Below, in pieces: positions 56,701-63,406 of a stretch of DNA of 64,000 nt. The DNA is from JAKOUL01 sp035378845 (GTDB lineage Bacteria > Dictyoglomota > Dictyoglomia > Dictyoglomales > Dictyoglomaceae). The stretch is taken from assembly GCA_035378845.1 (NCBI GenBank), contig DAOSUP010000008.1, forward strand, positions 6,272-70,271. Direction: 5' to 3'. Position numbers and translations under genes: made by a program. Positions within the stretch are counted from its first letter, which is position 1, and each line of letters starts with the position of its first letter. The notes beneath the pieces are model-generated. The model saw nothing but the letters and a program-made list of their open reading frames with translations, had not been told where the DNA came from and did not search any database.

Positions 56701-57930
56701 AAGAAAGATGAACTCATTACTCTTCTTTCTCCTCAAAATCTAAAAGAGGGATTTAAAAAATGGTTAAAAGAAAAACTAAACAGAGATATAGACGAAGAAA
56801 AGTTTGAAAACATTATGAAATTCTTACGAGAAAATATGCAAGAAGAAGTTGGACTATGGGAAGAAAAAGATATTGAGTTACAACTTAAGGATTGGGTAAT
56901 ATACGAAAGTCAAGAGGAAGTAGAAAGAGATTTTATTAGATTGATAAGTAGAATATTTGAATTAGAGCATATTACCGATTTAGAAAGTCTAAAGAGAGAA
57001 GTAAGGGGTAAGGTAAATAATTTGGGGCTTCCTTTATGGACACTGAAATATGTCTTCAAAGTAGAAGCAGGAAAAGCTTTAGACGACATTGATGATTCTA
57101 TCAGAGATACTCATATTAACTCTGAAACTTTTAAGGAATTTTTAAATGATATAAGACCTTACGAGACTCTTATTCATTCTAATCTAACTACTGAAACAGC
57201 TAAGCAAGGCTTAGGAGTCTGGATAAAGGAAAAGACTTCTCTGAATTTAGGATTAGACTCATTTATTTCATATGTAAAAGGGAGGATTAACAAAGAGCCC
57301 TATCTCTGGGAAGAGCAAGACTTAGAAAGAGTTTTAAAAGAGTATAATTTCTCAAAGACTATGGGAGAGATCTTTGGTATTGAAGAAGTACTTCCTATAG
57401 AAGATCTAAAAGCAAATATTAAAAGGAAAATTGAAGATCTCTCATATCCTTTCTGGCTCTTAGAATCTTCGGAAGATGGAGAAAAGATATTTTCTCATAT
57501 GGATAAATTTCTTAGATCATCGTATATTCCTTCCATAGAAGACTTAGAGTCTATATTGAATAACATCTCAAAGGAAAAGGTAGAAGAACTCTTGAGAGAA
57601 GATAATCTAAGAGGGCTATATGCAGAGTGGATAAGAGAGCAGTTTCGTAATTACTTTAAGCTTAAAACTCCCTTAGAAGATTATATGATAAATGAGATCC
57701 TTGAAGAAATGAGAAGAAAAATACCTCCAGAGAGTCTCCATTGGAATAGAACTTTTGTGGAAAATTGGATCTATAGGAATGAGGAATTAAAGAAAAAAGT
57801 CCTTAAAAATCTCCAAGAAAAAACAAAGACAAAAATTGCATCTTCTAACAAAGATTTGAAAGATGTTCTTCTGAAGATAATTGAAGATTATCCAGAAGTA
57901 TGTATTAAACTGGAGGAATACTTAGAATGA
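53743..57930 (+). CDS. brxC: BREX ATPase BrxC/PglY
   Basis: A 1395-residue P-loop ATPase, among the longer members of the family. Walker A is QGSYGTGKTHA (about 59-69) and Walker B IYWDEFTSL (about 237-245). The C-terminal third (from about 920) contains three similar modules of about 140-155 residues, each with a YPIW/LPLW/YPFW segment (about 935, 1094, 1234), then a W-[IL]-[KR]-E helix (about 1002, 1157, 1292), then LWEE or LHWN (about 1037, 1187, 1332). BrxC is essential in BREX and probably moves or remodels DNA. It starts 12 bases after the DUF4007 gene with AGGGGGG as ribosome site and overlaps pglZ by four bases. Confidence 0.92.
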   Translation: MKYEEIIGLYEYFQPAVDITEERGDYWKRFFPTKDFLDVLRTFLTALESKDANRKSIWLQGSYGTGKTHATTVIKHLLWDPMEEIEDFVEKLDPQVREKLRNFRKEKRVFPVTLKGNPGINDVKSFNPHLEKVVKEALQREKIEINTESEFEKYINHIQNTPYVDYEKIIEGNIELKAKVRDKKGLLNALERRDVDVLNLLDNSLLSSDLFISHPVIEDWLVEVSKELYSRGIYALTIYWDEFTSLMELESVSTILSVLQNIAEKTFNNNIFLFIISHRTPQQTTLSSKDYEKLLGRFHFKEYYMEDITTFHIISNAIRKKNEERWKNLREEVFNKNPGIERLIWRIAGDNLSLRNALKDIFPIHPYTAINANFISNYVGSAERSIFGFLNDTERGFLKFIKEYPKKDADGENYFLTSDMLWDFFLSEFERNSSEKINSILVRYKQGEKEIRGLGDSYLAVFRGVLLLNILYSSVRVSAEDANIFSPSEENILDMFTGSSFQDSIPDILNYIDKKGYIPKDPNGLFLVNYSALPERELAEERERVDREYKDITKALSEEQKKKLKKDLTSNILRETNIQLYWAGIENYELKRRLKTDFKNSYSISIALFIAKEGSEINKIKNTIEEISNDNDINTDNIVFVISNTPLTRENYERFIDYLAKCIVADRHQYREDASTYRDYSKKLIDHWINEIENGYLEIYFRKESNKILGNNFDYYLNNKISPKIFWSGLENLKDLTYNINVWKKINSEKVLEIFILAKYRDDLEERTKNAPYKDLRAILEDNKGNYIVDKRFNFIKDIDTNHPTYRIYRKIEEAIEEYEGKTFNLGDTLRFLQEPPFGIYQNMANYAVLAFAMRPFVDKLYEEGTGRRIDKNLLKEKLSILFKYWEDGKDRDKLNLRFGTEDERNLTNLLVELFKLKEEENLNKARWGIREWIKNAGYPIWSLKSYIKCSEEIQRSIDLIYFLSRTADREITEEHIKNSFFILSLKKDELITLLSPQNLKEGFKKWLKEKLNRDIDEEKFENIMKFLRENMQEEVGLWEEKDIELQLKDWVIYESQEEVERDFIRLISRIFELEHITDLESLKREVRGKVNNLGLPLWTLKYVFKVEAGKALDDIDDSIRDTHINSETFKEFLNDIRPYETLIHSNLTTETAKQGLGVWIKEKTSLNLGLDSFISYVKGRINKEPYLWEEQDLERVLKEYNFSKTMGEIFGIEEVLPIEDLKANIKRKIEDLSYPFWLLESSEDGEKIFSHMDKFLRSSYIPSIEDLESILNNISKEKVEELLREDNLRGLYAEWIREQFRNYFKLKTPLEDYMINEILEEMRRKIPPESLHWNRTFVENWIYRNEELKKKVLKNLQEKTKTKIASSNKDLKDVLLKIIEDYPEVCIKLEEYLE

Positions 57931-60257
57931 CAGCTAATTACATAATAGAAACATCCTTAGAGGAAGATAAATTTATTCCTTTAGTAAAAGAGGAAAAAGA
58001 AAAGTCTACTCCCTCATATAGAAGATACCCTACAAGATTCATTCTTGTAGATAACTTTAAAAATATGAGAAAGCTCATAGAAATTATGAAAAAAAATGGA
58101 GTAGAAACTTTAGATCTAAGCAGTCTTGAAAATTTTCAAGATAATGATGGATGGATAACTACATATAAGATCATAGATATTATAAAGAAACTTCCTGAAG
58201 AGAAGGACTATATAATTTTCCCTATTTCAGAGATTTTAAGATTTTTGAATAATGATGAATTTTACAGCTTTCTTACAAGCCTCATGGGTATAGAAAATAA
58301 TGATTATTCGTTTAAGAGAAGGATCTATATCCCTATATTAGGTCTATCTTTGCATTTTCAAAATTCCTTCTTAGATAAATATTACAAGAGATCTGAATTT
58401 TCCTTTGTATGGCAAGTGGGAAATAACTACGATAAATTTAACCTTATATTTTTTGAATTCTCCCCAGAAATTGAAGGTGCTACAATTGTTCATACCACAA
58501 AAGAGTTCTTAGATCTTTGGAAGAAAAGTGATATCTTTCCTAATATATTAGTATCATCAAAATATCTATGCTACTTAGGAAATAGAATAGTAAATGATGA
58601 GATTTTTAACTCAATAATAATAAAAAATACTAAAGAATTTATAGAGAAGGTTCTTGAAATAAATATTCCTATGGAATATAAAGGCTCAGAAGATTATTTT
58701 TGGAAAAACCTCTTAGAAAAGACTAAGGGAAAAGATAGCTTTGAAGCGTTTGTGAAAGGTCATCTAAATGTTATGGATTTAGATGACTTTGAAAAGACTA
58801 ATCCTCTTTCTTTATGGCTCAATAAAGATGATAATTTTACAAGATGGATTATAAAAAATTATTACTCTAATATAGAAAAGGATTGCTATACAAAAATTGT
58901 TTTTAACTCTTTACTCCACTTAAACAATGAGGAGCTATTAAAAAATTACTATTTGAAAATCTTTGAGGGAAAACCTAATAAGGACTTTTTAGAAGAGCGA
59001 AGAAACATCCTTCAAGAAGCACTTAAGAATAAGAACTTAGATCTTAAATTTATAGAAAGTGATCTTGAAGAAAAGATTAATTCCCTATCCCCTGAGGAAG
59101 CATTAAATTATATTACTAATACAACCTTCTTTGAGAAAAAATGGATCATTGAAAATATAGATCACATTAAACAAGATCTTGAGACAATATATCCTGAACT
59201 CTCCTTCTATTTAGAAGACATCGTATGTGAAAATTTAAGCCCTGAAAACACCTGGATCAATGAGTATTTCAAAGAATATCGCATTTCTCGGATTAAAAAT
59301 TCTATATCACCAAGATTAAAAGAAATCTTAGAAGAGAAGAATGCTAATAAAGACTCCTTCTTTAAATGGTATTATTCTTTTAAGCCTGTTACAAAATATA
59401 TAGAAGATGATGAGTATACAAAAATATGGATAGATGCCTTAGGAGTTGAATTTCTACCTCTCATAATCTCTTTGCTGAAAGAAGAAGGCTTTAATGTAGA
59501 TTTTAATATAGGAATAGTTAATTTACCATCTACTACTGAATTTAATATGTTTGAAGGAGTGGACAGGATACCTGATTTAGATAATTTTATTCACAACCAA
59601 TATTCTTATTTTTATCCTGATAATATCATTAGAGAAATAGAGATTATCAAGAACATAGTAGATAGCATAATCAAGAATAAAGAGAGAGTTTTAATATTTT
59701 CCGATCATGGTTTCACAGCTTTTGCTAACACAAAATTTGATGGTAAGAAAATCTTAGGGGTTAAGGTTGCAGAGAAAGAAGGAAGATATGCAGAAGTTAT
59801 AGATGACAAAGAAGTTCCAAAAGACGAAGACTTCTTTGTTTATCTTTCAGAAGAAGGGAAAAAATATCTTATAGCCACCAAGCATAAGTTTTTCTCTGAA
59901 ATCTCTAATAGGGAAATTCATGGAGGAGCAACTCCAGAAGAGGTGTTAGTCCCTGTGATTTATGCTTCTAAGGTAGAGAGAAAGAAAGAAGAATACAAGA
60001 TTGAATTACTAAGAGAAGAGATTGATATAAGAACTCCTGTCCTGGAGCTAACAATAAAACCAAATCCTGAAAAAGTATCTTTCTTCCTTAAGGATAAAAG
60101 ATTAAAAGCAGATTTTGATAATGATAAAAAAATATACAAGATAAATTTATCAGGTTATAGATCTGGGAATTATGTTCTCACTGTAAAGATAGGAAGGTGG
60201 AAGGAAGTTATTGAATTTAGAATAAAAGGAGGATTAAAGGAGAACGAATTATTATGA
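57927..60257 (+). CDS. pglZ: BREX alkaline-phosphatase-superfamily protein PglZ
   Basis: A 776-residue protein. The PglZ domain starts near residue 490 with IWIDALGVEFLPLIISLL (Asp metal ligand). It continues with LIFSDHGFTAFANTK (about 590, Asp-His ligands) and NREIHGGATPEEVLVPVIYA (about 660, His), the three hallmarks of the family. The N-terminal 480 residues are specific to this type, and a small beta-rich domain ends the protein. PglZ is the marker gene of BREX; a nuclease or phosphatase role has been discussed. It overlaps both brxC and brxL by four bases (ATGA). Confidence 0.93.
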   Translation: MTANYIIETSLEEDKFIPLVKEEKEKSTPSYRRYPTRFILVDNFKNMRKLIEIMKKNGVETLDLSSLENFQDNDGWITTYKIIDIIKKLPEEKDYIIFPISEILRFLNNDEFYSFLTSLMGIENNDYSFKRRIYIPILGLSLHFQNSFLDKYYKRSEFSFVWQVGNNYDKFNLIFFEFSPEIEGATIVHTTKEFLDLWKKSDIFPNILVSSKYLCYLGNRIVNDEIFNSIIIKNTKEFIEKVLEINIPMEYKGSEDYFWKNLLEKTKGKDSFEAFVKGHLNVMDLDDFEKTNPLSLWLNKDDNFTRWIIKNYYSNIEKDCYTKIVFNSLLHLNNEELLKNYYLKIFEGKPNKDFLEERRNILQEALKNKNLDLKFIESDLEEKINSLSPEEALNYITNTTFFEKKWIIENIDHIKQDLETIYPELSFYLEDIVCENLSPENTWINEYFKEYRISRIKNSISPRLKEILEEKNANKDSFFKWYYSFKPVTKYIEDDEYTKIWIDALGVEFLPLIISLLKEEGFNVDFNIGIVNLPSTTEFNMFEGVDRIPDLDNFIHNQYSYFYPDNIIREIEIIKNIVDSIIKNKERVLIFSDHGFTAFANTKFDGKKILGVKVAEKEGRYAEVIDDKEVPKDEDFFVYLSEEGKKYLIATKHKFFSEISNREIHGGATPEEVLVPVIYASKVERKKEEYKIELLREEIDIRTPVLELTIKPNPEKVSFFLKDKRLKADFDNDKKIYKINLSGYRSGNYVLTVKIGRWKEVIEFRIKGGLKENELL

Positions 60258-61702
60258 TGGAAAATAATTTAGATAAAAAAATTAAAGAGGCTTTTCCTGA
60301 TGAATCTGTATATAAAGTAGAAGAAAATTATAGCGTCTTTACAGGTAAAAATCTTCCCTCTTTTATTAAAGATTGGTTAGTTAAAAAATTTACTGATGAA
60401 GATGGGGTTTTAAATAAAGAAGAGCTATTAGCTTATATGGAAAAATTTATTCCTCAGAAGGGTTCTGTTGAGAGATTAAAGGGAGAAATAATGAGCAGTA
60501 AAACTTCATACAATGTCTTAGCAAGAGCTTTAATAGAGCCTGATGTAAAAAAGGATATCTTTAGGTTTTCTTTACCAGAACTCGGTATCAAACCTAACGA
60601 AGGTATAGTAGCAAGTTTTTTGGTGGACAAATATAAAGAATTAAAAGGAGGAGAACTTTGGGGGATTTTTAACCTTGTTTATCCCTATCATGACGAAGAT
60701 AATAATATTTATATCGGTATGACAGACTATAAACCTTTTAAACCTTATGAGGCTGATCTTGATTATTTTAGAGAAGGTAGGGAAAAATTTACCTTAGAGG
60801 AGTGGGTTGACCTTTTGATAAGATCTATGGAATATAATCCCGAAGGTTTTGATAGCTTAGAACAGAAACTCCTTTTCTTATCTCGTCTTTTAATATTTGT
60901 AGAACCACGCTTAAATATGATTGAGCTCGCTCCTAAGGGAACAGGAAAAACGTATATCTTTAGTAATCTCAGTAAATATGGATGGTGGGTAGGAGGGGGC
61001 ATAATCACAAGGGCAAAAATGTTTTATGATATGAGTAAAAAAACTTTTGGCTTCATAACAAAGTATGATTTTGTTGCTTTAGATGAAATTCAGACTATTA
61101 AATTTTCCGATGAGCAAGAACTGAAAGGAGCCCTTAAAGATTATTTAGAACAAGGTAAGTTTACTGTGGCAAATGTACAAGGGACTTCTGATGCAGGCAT
61201 TATTCTATTAGGAAATATCCTTTTAAACAAAGATAAGATGCCTATTAATAGTATCTACCTTTTAGAACTCCCTAATTTCTTCCATGAATCTGCTCTTCTT
61301 GATCGCTTCCATGGTTTTATAGAGGGGTGGAAGCTCCCAAGAATGCGTGAGGATATGAAGGTTAGAGGTTACACGCTAAATGTGGAATATTTTACTGAAA
61401 TTTTACATATACTTCGTGAAAGAAGTGAATTTCCTGCTATTGTGGACGATCTTTTAGATATACCTCGTACTGCTGATACCAGAGATACAACTGCTATAAA
61501 AAGACTTGCCACAGCATATTTAAAATTACTCTTTCCTCATATTAGAAAGACTTCTGATGTGGACAAAGATGAATTTGAAAGATACTGTCTTAATCCTGCT
61601 ATTGAGAAGAGAGCCATTATTAAAAAACAGGCTCATCTGATGGATCCTGAATTTAAAGAGGAAGTACCAGATATAAAAGTGGCAAGAGAAAATGGAAGAT
61701 GA
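60254..61702 (+). CDS. brxL: BrxL-like AAA+ protein, short form without Lon protease domain
   Basis: A 482-residue AAA+ protein. The N-terminal domain (about 1-190) is BrxL-like; Walker A is LAPKGTGKTYIF (about 225-236), Walker B FVALDEIQ (about 274), and LLDRFHGFIEGWKLP (about 350) is the conserved arginine region. Standard BrxL is near 680 residues, with a C-terminal Lon-like domain; this one stops after the helical lid, as in the shorter family of about 450-480 residues. It is thus a natural short form, not obviously truncated. It starts MMEN; the stop lies 11 bases inside the next gene, in the 59-bp repeat. Confidence 0.9.
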   Translation: MMENNLDKKIKEAFPDESVYKVEENYSVFTGKNLPSFIKDWLVKKFTDEDGVLNKEELLAYMEKFIPQKGSVERLKGEIMSSKTSYNVLARALIEPDVKKDIFRFSLPELGIKPNEGIVASFLVDKYKELKGGELWGIFNLVYPYHDEDNNIYIGMTDYKPFKPYEADLDYFREGREKFTLEEWVDLLIRSMEYNPEGFDSLEQKLLFLSRLLIFVEPRLNMIELAPKGTGKTYIFSNLSKYGWWVGGGIITRAKMFYDMSKKTFGFITKYDFVALDEIQTIKFSDEQELKGALKDYLEQGKFTVANVQGTSDAGIILLGNILLNKDKMPINSIYLLELPNFFHESALLDRFHGFIEGWKLPRMREDMKVRGYTLNVEYFTEILHILRERSEFPAIVDDLLDIPRTADTRDTTAIKRLATAYLKLLFPHIRKTSDVDKDEFERYCLNPAIEKRAIIKKQAHLMDPEFKEEVPDIKVARENGR

Positions 61703-61747
61703 TCTTTTTGAGGAAGAACTTTTTAGAGATATTGATGAAATTATAGA
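61689..61747. repeat. 59-bp direct repeat, copy 1 (brxL stop and start of the winged-helix gene)
   Basis: Matches 62221-62279 at 57 of 59 positions, 532 bases apart. It contains the end of one gene (NGR and TGA stop), the next gene's ATG, and the first 18 codons. Both differences are synonymous in the downstream frame (GAT/GAC and GAA/GAG). Confidence 0.93.
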
Positions 61748-62234
61748 GAGGAATAAACTTTCCCAAAATGAGGATATAGAAGCATTAAAGGAAAAAATAT
61801 CTTCTTTAATAACTCATTGGGAAGAGGATCTTTTAAAGTTTGAAAATAAATTAGAAAAAATCAAAAGATTGGAAAGAATGCTTGAAAGTTCTGAGAGTAA
61901 GGAACCTTATAGAAGCACTAAAAGAGAGAAAGGTGCAATAACTCCTCAAAGAGCATATGAAATCCCTATATTGGAAATTTTGTATAAGTCTGGTGGAAGA
62001 GCTCGTATAAGTGAAGTGCACAAAAAAATAGAAGAAAAAATGAAGGATATCTTTACAGAAAAGGACAAAGAATCATTACAATCAGGGACAATTAGATGGG
62101 AGAAAAATGTAGATTGGTGTAGATATGAATTGGTACAGAAAGGACTTTTGAGAAATGATTCTCCTAATGGAATTTGGGAACTTTCTGAGGAAGGATACAA
62201 ATTTATAGAGGAAAAGCTTAAAAATGGAAGATGA
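61692..62234 (+). CDS. Winged-helix (Mrr_N-like) coiled-coil protein with sigma-like N-terminal tag
   Basis: A 180-residue protein in three parts. Residues 1-19, MEDDLFEEELFRDIDEIIE, are identical to the start of the sigma factor encoded next. Residues about 25-70 are a charged coiled coil (LKEKISSLITHWEEDLLKFE). Residues about 93-178 are a winged helix resembling the Mrr N-terminal domain (ILEILYKSGGRARISEVHKK, RWEKNVDWCRYELVQKGLL, GIWELSEEGYKFIEEKL). There is no nuclease domain, so it may recognise DNA or regulate the operon. It overlaps brxL by 11 bases and the sigma gene by 11 bases. The function is inferred only from fold-like patterns. Confidence 0.8.
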   Translation: MEDDLFEEELFRDIDEIIERNKLSQNEDIEALKEKISSLITHWEEDLLKFENKLEKIKRLERMLESSESKEPYRSTKREKGAITPQRAYEIPILEILYKSGGRARISEVHKKIEEKMKDIFTEKDKESLQSGTIRWEKNVDWCRYELVQKGLLRNDSPNGIWELSEEGYKFIEEKLKNGR

Positions 62235-62279
62235 CCTTTTTGAGGAAGAACTTTTTAGAGATATTGATGAGATTATAGA
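62221..62279. repeat. 59-bp direct repeat, copy 2 (winged-helix stop and start of the sigma gene)
   Basis: Second copy of 61689-61747, with the same stop-start overlap (ATGGAAGATGA) and the same 19-residue N-terminal peptide in frame. Confidence 0.93.
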
Positions 62280-63276
62280 AAAATATAAGAATAAAGAGGA
62301 AGATAACACTGAAGTAAAAAAGAGTCCACCCAAAGATGATAAGCCTCACTATAAAGTTAAAACTATCAAAATACAGAGCAAGGATCTTGAGAATGAATAT
62401 CCTCAAGAAGACAATTTCGTATGGAATATTCATGAAGAAGAGATCTCCAAGTATAGAGTATTAACCCCTCAAGAGGAAAGAATATTAGCCCAAAAAGCAA
62501 AGACAGATAAAGAAGCAAAGGAAAAGTTTATATTATCAAATTTGAGATTAGTACACTCTATAGCTAAAAGATATCAGAGATTGGGATTAGATTATTCAGA
62601 TTTAGTACAAGAAGGATATATTGGGCTTATTAGGGCAGTGGAACATTATAATCCTAACTTAGGATATAAGTTTAGCACCTACGCTACTTGGTGGATAAGA
62701 CAAACAATAACAAGAGCTATAGCTGATTGTAGTAGTCTTATAAGGGTACCTGTGCATTTTCAGGAAGAGATGCGCCATATGAGAAGAGCAGAGAGAGAAT
62801 TCAAAGAAAAATTTAAAAGAGAGCCTAAATTAGAAGAATTAGCAGAATATTCTGGAATCAGTATGGAAAAATTGTTACAGATGAAAAATTCTTTATTTAA
62901 GATTTGTCCTTTTGATGTACCTATCAACGAGTTATCTACAGAGGAGTTAGATGGAAACTCAGATCTATTAAATGACTCTGATGATGAAGACCTATGTATA
63001 CAAGACCTATTATGTGATGAAGAGAATATAGAAGAAGAAGTAGAAAAAGAATATATAGCAAATAAAATAAGAGAGATGTTAGATACTTTATCAGAAAGAG
63101 AAAGGGAAATACTAATATTAAGATTTGGTTTAGAAGATGGTATACCAAAGACTTTGGAAGAAATTGGAAAAATTTTTGGGGTTACAAGGGAAAGGATTAG
63201 ACAGATTGAAGCAAAAGCAATTCGTCGTTTAAAACATCCTTCAAGGTTAAAAGAATTAAGAGACTTTTTTAAGTAA
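62224..63276 (+). CDS. Sigma-70 factor, primary type without region 1.1
   Basis: A 350-residue RNA polymerase sigma factor. An acidic N-terminus (1-70) replaces region 1.1. Region 1.2 starts near YRVLTPQEER. Region 2 is complete (LRLVHSIAKRYQRLGLDYSD, GLIRAVEHYNPNLGYKFSTY, ATWWIRQTITRAI). Region 3 begins IRVPVHF, and region 4 ends with TLEEIGKIFGVTRERIRQIE as helix-turn-helix. These match RpoD-type sigmas, so promoter preference should be TTGACA/TATAAT-like. An acidic stretch (DLLNDSDDEDL) lies before region 4. It is the last gene of the BREX operon; whether it is the only primary sigma of this organism cannot be told. Confidence 0.92.
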   Translation: MEDDLFEEELFRDIDEIIEKYKNKEEDNTEVKKSPPKDDKPHYKVKTIKIQSKDLENEYPQEDNFVWNIHEEEISKYRVLTPQEERILAQKAKTDKEAKEKFILSNLRLVHSIAKRYQRLGLDYSDLVQEGYIGLIRAVEHYNPNLGYKFSTYATWWIRQTITRAIADCSSLIRVPVHFQEEMRHMRRAEREFKEKFKREPKLEELAEYSGISMEKLLQMKNSLFKICPFDVPINELSTEELDGNSDLLNDSDDEDLCIQDLLCDEENIEEEVEKEYIANKIREMLDTLSEREREILILRFGLEDGIPKTLEEIGKIFGVTRERIRQIEAKAIRRLKHPSRLKELRDFFK

Positions 63277-63360
63277 AGATTACTATCATGCAAAAATCTT
63301 ATCAGAAATTCCACATTAAATTTTAAAAATTAATAGATATTCCTTTTCCCCTATTTAAAA

Positions 63361-63384
63361 GGGAGAGGGTAAAAACCCTCTCCC
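63361..63384 (-). terminator. Terminator of the lipoprotein gene, between convergent genes
   Basis: A perfect 10-bp stem (GGGAGAGGGT / ACCCTCTCCC) with a four-base loop, followed on the minus strand by four T, lies 22 bases after the minus-strand stop at 63407. The plus-strand side has no T run, so it serves the lipoprotein gene mainly, though it may also slow transcripts from the sigma gene. Confidence 0.75.
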
Positions 63385-63406
63385 CCAAAAAGAGGTAAAA
63401 TTAAGT

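Noticed and set aside
62760..63314. Minus-strand open frame of 184 codons over the sigma gene
   Set aside because: Serine- and phenylalanine-rich shadow of the conserved sigma regions 3 and 4; no ribosome site.
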